Shown: positions 38,552 through 47,406 of the stretch, in pieces
How the letters are laid out: every line of letters begins with the position of its first letter
Numbering within the stretch: position 1 is the stretch's first letter
NCBI RefSeq assembly: GCF_000378085.1
Contig: NZ_KB899210.1
Location: forward strand, 124,001 to 188,000
Reading direction: 5' to 3'
Source of the DNA: Hoylesella loescheii DSM 19665 = JCM 12249 = ATCC 15930
GTDB taxonomy: Bacteria; Bacteroidota; Bacteroidia; Bacteroidales; Bacteroidaceae
Length of the DNA stretch: 64,000 bases
The notes under the pieces: model-generated
Database searches by the model: none
Seen by the model: the letters and a program-made list of their open reading frames with translations, nothing else
What the model was told of the DNA's origin: nothing
Translations under genes and position numbers: made by a program

Positions 38552-40639
38552 ATGTCAACAAAAGACGCTAACCCCACAAAGAAAGTGAAAAAGCCTTCGA
38601 AGAAGACCGCAACGTCCCCACAAGCAAGCAATGCGCACATGGGACTGGTAAAAAATGATGCCTATCTCGAACCATACGAAGATGCGATACGAGGCAGACA
38701 CGACCATTACTTGTGGAAACTGAACCAATTGACAGGTAATGGCCGCAAGTCGCTAACCGACTTTGCCAATGGTCACGAGTATTATGGTCTGCATAAATTG
38801 TCGAAAGGCTGGGTGTTCAGAGAATGGGCGCCCAATGCCACCGAGATATATCTTGTGGGCGATTTCAATGGTTGGCAAGAAACTGAACGCTACCGTGCCA
38901 CGCGCATTGAGGGAACGGGCAACTGGGAATTGCGCCTTTCTGAGAAGGCCATAACTCATGGCGACCTCTATAAAATGCATGTATATTGGAATGGTGGACG
39001 TGGAGAACGCATACCCGCATGGGTGCGTCGCGTGGTTCAAGACGAACAAACGGGGATCTTCTCGGCACAGGTGTGGCAGCCAGAACACGCCTACGAGTGG
39101 TCGAAAAAGAAGTTTAAGCCCAACACTTCGCCCTTGCTCATCTACGAATGCCATATTGGCATGGGGCAAGATGCCGAAAAGGTGGGTTCGTACACCGAAT
39201 TTAAAGAACTTGTTTTGCCGCGTATCATCGACGACGGATACAACTGTATACAGATAATGGCCATACAGGAACATCCCTATTATGGAAGTTTCGGCTATCA
39301 TGTCAGCTCTTTCTTTGCTGCGTCTTCACGTTTCGGTACGCCCGAAGAACTGAAATCGCTTATCGACGAAGCCCATAAGCATGGCGTGGCCGTTATTATG
39401 GACATCGTACATTCTCATGCCGTGAAGAACGAAGTGGAAGGTTTAGGCAACCTTGCAGGCGATCCTAACCAGTTCTTTTACCCAGGCGAGCGACGCGAAC
39501 ATCCAGCTTGGGACTCACTATGTTTCGACTATGGCAAAGACGAAGTGATACATTTCCTCCTTTCCAACTGTAAGTATTGGCTCGAAGAGTTCCATTTTGA
39601 CGGCTTCCGCTTCGATGGTGTCACCTCGATGCTTTACTACAGTCATGGCTTGGGCGAAGCTTTCTGCAACTATGGCGATTACTTTAACGGGCATCAAGAC
39701 GATAATGCCATCTGCTACCTCACGCTGGCCAACAAGCTAATACACGAGGTTAACCCCAAGGCTATTACTATTGCCGAAGAGGTTAGTGGCATGCCAGGCC
39801 TCGCAGCACGCATCGATGATGGCGGATATGGTTTTGATTACCGCATGGCAATGAACATTCCCGACTTCTGGATTAAGACTATCAAGGAATTGTCTGACGA
39901 GAATTGGAAGCCTAGTTCCATCTTCTGGGAGGTAAAGAATCGCCGTTCAGACGAGCGAACCATATCGTATTGCGAAAGTCACGACCAAGCTTTGGTGGGC
40001 GATAAAACCATTGTGTTCCGCCTTATTGATGCCGATATGTACTGGCATTTCAAGAAAGGGGATGAGAATGGGGTTGCGCATCGTGGCATTGCCTTACATA
40101 AGATGATACGACTTGTTACCGCAGCGGCTATCAATGGAGGCTACCTCAATTTCATGGGCAATGAGTTTGGGCATCCCGAGTGGATTGACTTCCCACGCGA
40201 AGGCAACGGATGGAGCTATAAATACGCGCGTCGACAATGGAATTTGGTAGATAACAAGGAACTGGATTACCATTATCTGGGCGACTTTGATAAGCAAATG
40301 CTTAGGGTTATCAAGAGTGAGAAGGACTTTATCAAAACTCCTGTGCAGGAAATTTGGCACAATGATAGTGATCAGGTTCTCGCTTTTATGCGTGGTGACT
40401 TAGTTTTCGTTTTCAATTTTAACCCTACCACTTCGTTCACCGATTATGGTTTCTTGGTTCCGACAGGAGCTTACAATGTGGTATTGAATAGCGATGCCAG
40501 CGAGTTTGGCGGTAATAACCTTGCCGACGATAGCGTTACGCACCTCACTAATTACGATCCGCTGTACGTGGCAGAACGTAAAGAGTGGCTAAAGCTATAT
40601 ATACCAGCCCGTTCAGCAGTTGTGTTAAGGAAAAACTAA
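38552..40639 (+). CDS. glgB: 1,4-alpha-glucan branching enzyme
   Basis: A 695-residue GH13 enzyme introducing alpha-1,6 branches into glycogen. An N-terminal CBM48 (LSKGWVFREWAPNATEIYLV) precedes the barrel. Catalytic residues lie in HFDGFRFDGVTSM (nucleophile Asp), TIAEEVSGMPG (acid/base Glu) and ESHDQALVGDK (third Asp). The wording YECHIGMGQDAEKVGSYTEF and VLPRIIDDGYNCIQIMAIQE is close to the eukaryotic-type branching enzymes, not the E. coli type. The first 30 residues are a basic, low-complexity KKVKKPSKKT region. A 249-base leader without a clear full promoter precedes it. The next gene starts on the base after its stop. Confidence 0.95.
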   Translation: MSTKDANPTKKVKKPSKKTATSPQASNAHMGLVKNDAYLEPYEDAIRGRHDHYLWKLNQLTGNGRKSLTDFANGHEYYGLHKLSKGWVFREWAPNATEIYLVGDFNGWQETERYRATRIEGTGNWELRLSEKAITHGDLYKMHVYWNGGRGERIPAWVRRVVQDEQTGIFSAQVWQPEHAYEWSKKKFKPNTSPLLIYECHIGMGQDAEKVGSYTEFKELVLPRIIDDGYNCIQIMAIQEHPYYGSFGYHVSSFFAASSRFGTPEELKSLIDEAHKHGVAVIMDIVHSHAVKNEVEGLGNLAGDPNQFFYPGERREHPAWDSLCFDYGKDEVIHFLLSNCKYWLEEFHFDGFRFDGVTSMLYYSHGLGEAFCNYGDYFNGHQDDNAICYLTLANKLIHEVNPKAITIAEEVSGMPGLAARIDDGGYGFDYRMAMNIPDFWIKTIKELSDENWKPSSIFWEVKNRRSDERTISYCESHDQALVGDKTIVFRLIDADMYWHFKKGDENGVAHRGIALHKMIRLVTAAAINGGYLNFMGNEFGHPEWIDFPREGNGWSYKYARRQWNLVDNKELDYHYLGDFDKQMLRVIKSEKDFIKTPVQEIWHNDSDQVLAFMRGDLVFVFNFNPTTSFTDYGFLVPTGAYNVVLNSDASEFGGNNLADDSVTHLTNYDPLYVAERKEWLKLYIPARSAVVLRKN

Positions 40640-41782
40640 ATGAATATTTCACTTCAAAAGAATGGAGCGATGCTCTCCCAAGTATTGTGCTCCATTCTCT
40701 TTTGTCTTTATTGTTTTGCCTACACTTGTTTCTATCAGGCGCAAGAGTTGGCATTGATGGTGCACCGTCTTACGGGCGGTGTGCCGCTCTACCTTAACCG
40801 TTGGGTTGTTGGTTTGTTGCTTACCGCTTTCTTGCTGTTGCTACAAATGGGCGTCTTCCGACTTATGAGGAGTGTACTAAGACTGTATATCTTGTCTTTC
40901 GTACCCTCGTTCTTGTTGCTGATGTTTCTTTCTGCCTTTACTGGCATAGCACCTTTCTCGGCCTTTTTTCCTAAGTTATGCGTGTCGTTGGTGCTTATTG
41001 CGTTGGCAATCTGTTTGTTCCTAATGGGCGTAAGGCAAGTTTCCACGACCCAAGAGGAAGAAAATCCGACTGCCATTCCTTACATGTCCATGTGGTTTAT
41101 GGCTCTATTAATGTTTGCCACAGCCTACGGAGGGGCAGTGTATGGCAAGCTTCATCAACGCCTTGTTATGGAAACGCTCATTAAAGGCGGACATAGTGAG
41201 GAGGCTTTAGAGGTGGGTAAGCGGGATATGGACACCGATTCGTTGCTCACTTCACTGCGCACGCTGGCTTTGGCCAATGAAGGGCTTCTAGGCGAGCATC
41301 TTTTTGAGTACCCCTTAATGGGTAAATCGGCTGCGATGATGCCTGATGGAAAGTCGGTGAAATGGCTTACTTTGGATGCCAAAACACTCGACTCGCTGTT
41401 CGTTATCATCACTCCCCACGACGAATACATTAACTTGGCCGGACTAGAAAAATGGTCGGAACAACATAAGCTCACCAAACCGGCTTACGATTATATGCTT
41501 TGTGGCTATCTTTTAGACCGACGTTTAGATGCCTTTGCAGCAAAAGTGTTCCGCTATTATCCCAACAACAACGAGTTACCCAAGCATTATCGCGAAGCGC
41601 TTACTTTGTATATGCACCAGCGCACTAATCCCGTGGTGTATTACATGGATAACTTAATGGAGACCGATTATCAAGATTACCAGGATTTGGAGAGTAAGTA
41701 TAAGAACCGAACAGAACGCATCAATGCTCTTCGCGGCGTTTATGGCAACACCTATTGGTTTTATTACGCGTACGGCAAATAG
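40640..41782 (+). CDS. Membrane protein, DUF6057-like
   Basis: A 380-residue protein with about five hydrophobic helices in the first 170 residues (for example ILFCLYCFAYTCFYQ and VVGLLLTAFLLLLQMGVF), then a soluble C-terminal half of helical, TPR-like character (LDRRLDAFAAKVFRYYPNNN). It resembles the poorly studied Bacteroidetes DUF6057 family from memory; members I recall are longer, so the assignment is tentative. Its ATG directly abuts the glgB stop (TAAATG), so it is almost certainly translated from the same message. A link to glycogen metabolism is only positional. Confidence 0.65.
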   Translation: MNISLQKNGAMLSQVLCSILFCLYCFAYTCFYQAQELALMVHRLTGGVPLYLNRWVVGLLLTAFLLLLQMGVFRLMRSVLRLYILSFVPSFLLLMFLSAFTGIAPFSAFFPKLCVSLVLIALAICLFLMGVRQVSTTQEEENPTAIPYMSMWFMALLMFATAYGGAVYGKLHQRLVMETLIKGGHSEEALEVGKRDMDTDSLLTSLRTLALANEGLLGEHLFEYPLMGKSAAMMPDGKSVKWLTLDAKTLDSLFVIITPHDEYINLAGLEKWSEQHKLTKPAYDYMLCGYLLDRRLDAFAAKVFRYYPNNNELPKHYREALTLYMHQRTNPVVYYMDNLMETDYQDYQDLESKYKNRTERINALRGVYGNTYWFYYAYGK

Positions 41783-42138
41783 GCTTGATAGCTGTACGTA
41801 ACTAGTGCCTTTAGCTCCTTCTTCTAAATTTAAGGGTTATTTCCTTGTGTATTATATGAGTATGTGCATAAGTGTATAGTAACTTATAAGGCATTGTTCC
41901 GTATCGTATTTTCAGGTAATCTATCATCCATGTTAGCGAGAGTTCTAGATAAGAGCAATACGTTATGCCAACTGCTGCGTAGCATTTGTTGTCGAGATAG
42001 CCACTTCTTTACCTATCCTGTCTTGTTCTGAAAAGACATGGTATCTTATCCCGAACTCGCCAATTAATCATTCCATCGTTCGCATTTTCATTGTTCAGAA
42101 AATGCGCTTTCTAAGCCCCGATTATGTATTATTACATT

Positions 42139-42291
42139 AACCGCCGTGTTACGTCTGTTTTGGACTGCTGTTCCATGTTATCTGGACTGCTGTTCCAGTT
42201 GAATTGGAACACTGTTCCAACTTAGCTGGAACAGGAGTCCAACTTAGCTGTAACAAGGCGAGAGCTGAAAAAGCTCACTACAAGCGCTTGT
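42139..42291 (+). repeat. 22-bp phased palindrome element, copy C
   Basis: Intact units start at 42161, 42183, 42205 and 42227, exactly 22 bp apart: TGGACTGCTGTTCCA (twice), TGGAACACTGTTCCA and TGGAACAGGAGTCCA. Degenerate positions lie at 42139 (ending GTGTTACG, as GTGTTACC in copy A) and 42249 (TGTAACAAGG). The tail contains the perfect hairpin GAGCTGAAAAAGCTC and the palindrome CAAGCGCTTG. Copy C aligns without gaps to copies A and B over 153 bp; its tail matches that of A at 30 of 43 positions by my count. It lies in the 793-base gap between two convergent genes; the rest of that gap shows nothing I recognise. Confidence 0.87.
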
Positions 42292-42575
42292 TGGGTGGGG
42301 GATGAAAGATGGCGTTTGATGGTAGGAAGGGTAAGTTGGTGGTGGTGATAGGCTATGGAATGAACCGCCTAGATACTGCCAAACTAGCATCAAACGATAC
42401 GAGAATTCGGGACAAGATACGATGCTTTTTTGAGCAAGAATAGGTAAAAAACGAATGGTTGTCTCACCAACCACTACACGGTAGTTGGCATAACGAGTAT
42501 CTCTTATCCCAGACTAGCATAGTGGTTGATGCCCTAATCATCGCACAAAGTAACAAGGCATTTTCATACAAACCC

Positions 42576-43268
42576 CTAATTACCCCTTGTCTTTTCTAGT
42601 ATCTTTATTATTTGGCTATGTTTTTGTTGTCTAGCATAATAGAGCGCAGTTCGCCCCTCTTCGTCTTTTATTCCTTTCTTTGCACCATACCTTAGCAGCA
42701 ATTGCACCATATATTTGTTGCCTTTCATAACGGCTGTAATTAGCGGATTTTCTATATAGTCGCCACCTAGATTGCCAATACCATCCGCCTTGGCACCATG
42801 TTTCAGCAAAAGTGAGGCAATGGCGATGTTATTCACATTGCAACTGGCCACCAATGGGCAAAGCCCGTCTTCGTTATAAGGTTTGTTTGGGTCTGCTCCC
42901 AGTGTCAAAAGCTGCTTCACCAAAGCATAATCTTCGTTGCTTATAGCCATGTTAAGTGCATCGTATATAAATATTTCGTCAGAATATGCACAGTCTATAT
43001 TCGCTTTCATGGCTATGAGCTTCTGTATGGCTGGCTTGTTCTTATATAGGCACGCATAGCCCAATAGTGAATACGAGTGGTAAGAATCCAAGGGAATTAG
43101 GGAGTCGACGTTGTTGATGTGTTTCATATTAGCCGTCAATTCAGCAAGGTTATTTGTTTTTATAGCCTTTATTGCCGAGCGGTAATAGTCTTTATGCACA
43201 CCCTTCTTGGCATACCCTAAACTGGCCATGCAAAGAAAAAGGAGAGAAGAGAGAACGAGTCTTTTCAT
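42576..43268 (-). CDS. Secreted ankyrin-repeat protein
   Basis: A 230-residue protein with a signal peptide (MKRLVLSSLLFLCMASLGYA) and about five ankyrin repeats, such as SYSLLGYACLYKNKPAIQKL near residue 63, DALNMAISNEDYALVKQLLT near 103, PLVASCNVNNIAIASLLLKH near 138 and NPLITAVMKGNKYMVQLLLR near 172. It is therefore a periplasmic or outer-membrane protein-binding module with no enzyme domain. It follows metH after 39 bases on the same strand. Its binding partner is unknown. Confidence 0.85.
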   Translation of the reverse strand: MKRLVLSSLLFLCMASLGYAKKGVHKDYYRSAIKAIKTNNLAELTANMKHINNVDSLIPLDSYHSYSLLGYACLYKNKPAIQKLIAMKANIDCAYSDEIFIYDALNMAISNEDYALVKQLLTLGADPNKPYNEDGLCPLVASCNVNNIAIASLLLKHGAKADGIGNLGGDYIENPLITAVMKGNKYMVQLLLRYGAKKGIKDEEGRTALYYARQQKHSQIIKILEKTRGN

Positions 43269-43307
43269 TGGTTATTGTATATATGTTTGATTGTAACACG
43301 TCGGCAT

Positions 43308-46073
43308 CTAATCATCGAACAGCCTAAGTCGGTTTTTACGTGCTTCTTCTATGGGTAGCAACTTTTGTTGTTTGTCTTGATAACTTGCCCTTAAACTTTC
43401 GTATTTGTCGTTCAGTTCGTTCATGTAGGCAGGCTCTTCGCTCTTGTTCAGTAGTCTGGCGGCAGCCAAAGAGTTTTGGCTGGCATCTTTCATCCAAACC
43501 ACTGGACCGCCATAAACGGGTGCTATCTTCAAGGCGACATGCAGTTGGCTAGTGGTTGCGCCACCAATCATGATGGGAATATCCAGTCCTGCCTTCTCCA
43601 TCTCTTGCGCCACGTTAATCATTTCTTCCAGCGAAGGCGTGATAAGTCCACTCAGCCCGATGATGTCTGCCTTTTCTTCAATGGCCTTCTTGATAATCTG
43701 TTCGGCAGGAACCATCACACCAAGGTCTATCACTTCGTAGTTGTTGCAGGCCATCACCACGGCCACGATGTTCTTGCCAATGTCGTGCACATCACCTTTC
43801 ACCGTGGCAAGGATAACCTTACCTGCTTTCGTTGCACCCACTTTCTTCTCTTTCTCGATGTAGGGTTGCAGTATGGCCACGGCCTGTTTCATCGTTCGCG
43901 CCGTCTTAACAACCTGCGGAAGAAACATCTTGCCTGCTCCAAAGAGCTCGCCAACCTCGTTCATGCCTGCCATCAGCGGACCTTCAATGATGTCTACGGC
44001 ATGCGGAAAATGCGCTAATGCCAAGTGCAGGTCTTCGTCTAGATGGTCGCCAATGCCTTTGCGCAAGGCGTATTTCAGTCGTTCGTCCAGCTCCAAACTT
44101 CTCCATTCCTCTTCCTCTTGCTTCTGTACGCTACAGTCGCCACTTGCTATACCCGCCTTTCGCCGCTCTTCCTCTTCCTTTTTCTTGTTGGCCAATTCAA
44201 TCAAGGCCTCGGCTGCATTGGGCTTTCGGTTAAGAATAACATCCTCGATAATCTCCAATTCATCGGTGGGAATGTCGCTGTAAGTTATCTTCGACGATGG
44301 ATTTACGATGCCAAAGTCCATGCCTTCGTTGATGGCGTGGTACAAAAATACAGCGTGCATGGCTTCGCGAATATAGTTATTGCCCCTAAACGAGAATGAA
44401 AGGTTGCTCACGCCACCACTGATATGCGTGCCAGGGAGATTTTTACGTATCCACCCAATCGAGCGTATGAACTCGTGTGCATAGTTGTCGTGTTCTTCGA
44501 TACCCGTTGCGATAGCCAAAATGTTCGGGTCGAAGATGATGTCTAGTGGGTTCATGCCCACCTCTTGCGTAAGAATGCGGTATGCGCGTTGCGCTATTTC
44601 TATTCTCCGTTCAAAGGTAGTGGCCTGTCCTTGCTCGTCGAAACACATCACCACGCATGCTGCGCCAAAGCGTTTCAAGGCTCTAGCATGTTCAATAAAC
44701 AGCTCCTCGCCCTCTTTTAGCGAGATAGAGTTAACGATACACTTGCCTTGCACACATTTAAGGCCAGCCATGATGACTTCCCATTTAGAAGAATCGATCA
44801 TGATCGGCACGCGTGCGATGTCGGGTTCGGCAGCAATCATGTTGAGAAACGTGGTCATTTCTTTTTCAGCATCAAGCAGACCGTCGTCCATGTTGATGTC
44901 TAGCACCAATGCGCCATCAGTAACTTGTTTGCGCGCAATGCTTATGGCCTCGTCGTATAGCCCTTCCTTGATAAGTCGAAGAAACTTTTTACTACCAGCC
45001 ACGTTACACCGTTCGCCCACATTAACGAAGTTAACTTCGGGCGTAACGTTGAGCATTTCCAGGCCCGAGAGCCAAAGCGAGGTAGGTTTGCTTACCACGA
45101 CGTGCGGCGTTTTGCCTTTGGCCAAAGCCGCATAGCTAGCGATAAACTTGTCGTCGGTACCACAACAGCCGCCAATGATGTTCACTAAGCCCTCGTTTAT
45201 AAATTGGGCAATCTGCGGCGACGTGCTTTCGGCGGTTTCATCGTATTGTCCCATGGTGTTGGGCAGTCCTGCATTGGGGTAAGCCGAGATGTAATAGGGC
45301 GCTTTGCTCGCCAATTCTTTGAGGAAAGGTTTCATTTGGTCGGCACCGAAAGAGCAGTTAAGGCCTACCGAGAAGATGGGGTACGAACTGATGCTGGCTA
45401 GAAAACCCTCGATGGTTTGTCCGCTAAGGGTTCGTCCGGCTAAGTCGCTCACCGTCATACTGAGCATGATGGGCAGATCAACGCCTTGCGTTTGCATCTC
45501 GGTTATGGTGGCGTCGATGGCTGCTTTAGCGTTAAGCGTGTCGAAGATGGTTTCTATCAAGATGGCGTCTACGCCTCCTTCAATCAGAGCGCTCACTTGT
45601 TCGCGATAGGCGTCAAATAGTTGGTCGTAGGTGATGTCGCGTGCTGCGGCATCGCTTACGTCGGGACTCATCGAGCAGGTTTTGTTCGTTGGACCAACCG
45701 AACCACACACAAAGCGTGGCCATTGGGGTGTGCTGAACTCGTCGGCGGCCTTTCGTGCCAGCTTCGCACCAGCCAAAGCCATGGAGCGTGATAGGTGTTC
45801 GAGTTGGTAATCGGCTTGCGATATGATTTGCGAAGAAAAGGTATTAGTCTCAATGAGGTCGGCACCAGCAGCCAAATATCTGCGGTGAATGTCGAGAATA
45901 AGGTCGGGACGAGTAATGTTCAATACGTCGTTGTTGCCTTTTAGTTGACCTTTGTGATGTGCCAAAGCGGCATTTCTGAAGTCTTTTTCCTCCAAGTTGT
46001 AGTCTTGAATCATGGTACCCAGCGCGCCGTCGAGTATCATGATGCGCTGTTTTATTATGTCCTGAATTTTCAT
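43308..46073 (-). CDS. metH: Cobalamin-dependent methionine synthase lacking the reactivation domain
   Basis: A 921-residue enzyme moving a methyl group from methyltetrahydrofolate to homocysteine through B12. In order: homocysteine domain (1-320, with zinc cysteines in LNCSFGAD and GGCCGTDD), pterin-binding domain (about 335-600, FVNVGERCNVAGSKKF), B12 cap and B12-binding domain with the lower-ligand motif GDVHDIG at 760-766 (H763). The protein stops after KNRLRLFDD, where the AdoMet-binding activation domain of the 1,227-residue E. coli MetH would begin. A separate activation protein is therefore expected elsewhere. No cobalamin riboswitch is seen in the 105-base gap after smpB. Confidence 0.93.
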   Translation of the reverse strand: MKIQDIIKQRIMILDGALGTMIQDYNLEEKDFRNAALAHHKGQLKGNNDVLNITRPDLILDIHRRYLAAGADLIETNTFSSQIISQADYQLEHLSRSMALAGAKLARKAADEFSTPQWPRFVCGSVGPTNKTCSMSPDVSDAAARDITYDQLFDAYREQVSALIEGGVDAILIETIFDTLNAKAAIDATITEMQTQGVDLPIMLSMTVSDLAGRTLSGQTIEGFLASISSYPIFSVGLNCSFGADQMKPFLKELASKAPYYISAYPNAGLPNTMGQYDETAESTSPQIAQFINEGLVNIIGGCCGTDDKFIASYAALAKGKTPHVVVSKPTSLWLSGLEMLNVTPEVNFVNVGERCNVAGSKKFLRLIKEGLYDEAISIARKQVTDGALVLDINMDDGLLDAEKEMTTFLNMIAAEPDIARVPIMIDSSKWEVIMAGLKCVQGKCIVNSISLKEGEELFIEHARALKRFGAACVVMCFDEQGQATTFERRIEIAQRAYRILTQEVGMNPLDIIFDPNILAIATGIEEHDNYAHEFIRSIGWIRKNLPGTHISGGVSNLSFSFRGNNYIREAMHAVFLYHAINEGMDFGIVNPSSKITYSDIPTDELEIIEDVILNRKPNAAEALIELANKKKEEEERRKAGIASGDCSVQKQEEEEWRSLELDERLKYALRKGIGDHLDEDLHLALAHFPHAVDIIEGPLMAGMNEVGELFGAGKMFLPQVVKTARTMKQAVAILQPYIEKEKKVGATKAGKVILATVKGDVHDIGKNIVAVVMACNNYEVIDLGVMVPAEQIIKKAIEEKADIIGLSGLITPSLEEMINVAQEMEKAGLDIPIMIGGATTSQLHVALKIAPVYGGPVVWMKDASQNSLAAARLLNKSEEPAYMNELNDKYESLRASYQDKQQKLLPIEEARKNRLRLFDD

Positions 46074-46178
46074 CTTGTCGACCTTTCCTTTCCCATTTGC
46101 GCCTATTGGGCGTGTTTATCAACTCTACAACTTGTTTGAGTATCATTGAAATGCAGCGTGGAATAATTAAAACCTGCC

Positions 46179-46658
46179 TTAATACCGCTTTATTGCCCTG
46201 TCCATTTGTCGGCGATCTTCTTTTTCTTTGAGTGTTTGTCGCTTGTCGTACTCTTTCTTACCGCGCACCAAGGCGATGTCTACCTTTGCCCGTCCGTGGG
46301 GATCGATGAACACAAGTGTGGGTACAATGGTGAATCCCACCTGCTTGGTAGCCTCTTGAAGTTTGCGTATTTCGCGCTTGGTGAGCAACAACTTGCGGTC
46401 GCGTTTGGCTTCGTGGTTGGCAAACGAACCGTAGAAATAGGGTGAAATATTCATGCCCTTTACCCACAGTTCGCCGTTGTTGATATAGCAAAAACTGTCT
46501 ACCAGCGAGGCCTTTCCCAAGCGGATAGACTTTATTTCCGTTCCCGTGAGAACGATGCCAGCCATAAATGTTTCAACGAAGAAGTATTCAAATGAAGCCT
46601 TCTTGTTTCTTATCTGTACGGCGCTTTTCTTTCTTATCGAATCTGTTTCTTTGCCCAT
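46179..46658 (-). CDS. smpB: SsrA-binding protein SmpB
   Basis: A 159-residue RNA-binding protein that works with tmRNA to rescue stalled ribosomes. The OB-fold core carries [20 protein letters not shown] near residue 27 and [11 protein letters not shown] near 88. The basic C-terminal tail [20 protein letters not shown], which enters the mRNA channel, is complete. tmRNA itself is not found in this window. It lies between the DUF4375 gene (60 bases upstream) and metH. Confidence 0.95.
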   Translation of the reverse strand: MGKETDSIRKKSAVQIRNKKASFEYFFVETFMAGIVLTGTEIKSIRLGKASLVDSFCYINNGELWVKGMNISPYFYGSFANHEAKRDRKLLLTKREIRKLQEATKQVGFTIVPTLVFIDPHGRAKVDIALVRGKKEYDKRQTLKEKEDRRQMDRAIKRY

Positions 46659-46718
46659 TGTTTGTCCTTTCTTTGTAAATGTGGCGTGCTTGCAGGGGGA
46701 GGCCCGTGCAGTAGCCGT

Positions 46719-47228
46719 TTAGTTCACAATCTCTGCGAACTCTTCTATATGCCCATCTATATATTGTGCGATGGCGGCCGTCCACTCTTCTTCATGTTCA
46801 ACGAAGGTATCGTCGAAATCATCGAAGACTGGAAAGCGCTCGAAAAGTGACATAAACTCTTCGTCGGTGCAGTCTTTCTCAATCTCTTCACGATACTTTT
46901 TGTAGTTGGAATGCACCTTGCTGAGGAGTCGCCCCAATTCGATGATACCCCATTGCTTTACCATCTTGGCAAAGGGATTGAGGAAAATAAATCCGCCATA
47001 GCCGTTATGTATCAGTTGGATGAAGCCTCCGTCCATTACTTCGTCGCGCAAAATGCGGTAGGCCAAGAGTGTTATTTGGCTGGCGTTGAGCTGTGCCATG
47101 GTGTCAGCGGTTAGCTCTCCGTCCACAGAAGCATTGATGGCATCTACAAAGATGTCTACAAAGGCGTCCATTCCTTCTTCTGCCGCTTGTCTTAAAGCGG
47201 CATCGCTAACTGTTACTTTGTTGGGCAT
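46719..47228 (-). CDS. DUF4375 (DMP19-like) family protein
   Basis: A 169-residue acidic cytoplasmic protein. The central segment RILRDEVMDGGFIQLIHNGYGGFIF (20-residue core EVMDGGFIQLIHNGYGGFIF) is the family signature, and the C-terminal end is strongly acidic (FDDFDDTFVEHEEE). DUF4375 includes DMP19, a DNA-mimic protein, and the acidic tail would suit mimicry, but the function here is not known. It is the first gene of the smpB-metH run; a -7 element TAACTTTG at 47267-47260 with TTTG 22 bases further upstream is its likely promoter. Confidence 0.78.
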   Translation of the reverse strand: MPNKVTVSDAALRQAAEEGMDAFVDIFVDAINASVDGELTADTMAQLNASQITLLAYRILRDEVMDGGFIQLIHNGYGGFIFLNPFAKMVKQWGIIELGRLLSKVHSNYKKYREEIEKDCTDEEFMSLFERFPVFDDFDDTFVEHEEEWTAAIAQYIDGHIEEFAEIVN

Positions 47229-47406
47229 AGTTGAATGTTGTATATTATGTTATGGTGTACAAAGTTACAACAAAACCGTGTAACGCCTGCAAAATAGGGA
47301 GAAGAATGTGTGCAATGGGGTGGTGGGGAAGCGTGGAATGGGGTGTTAAAAGCCGCTTTGTTCGGTGGCTATAAGCCCTTGCGAATGTCTTGGCAAGGGT
47401 TTTTCT

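Noticed and set aside
42244-42474. A 76-codon minus-strand frame overlapping the tail of element C
   Set aside because: It starts and ends in noncoding repeat DNA, and its peptide has no recognisable features.
43105-43307. A cobalamin riboswitch near metH
   Set aside because: No B12-box-like conserved sequence was seen here or in the gap upstream of metH (46074-46178).
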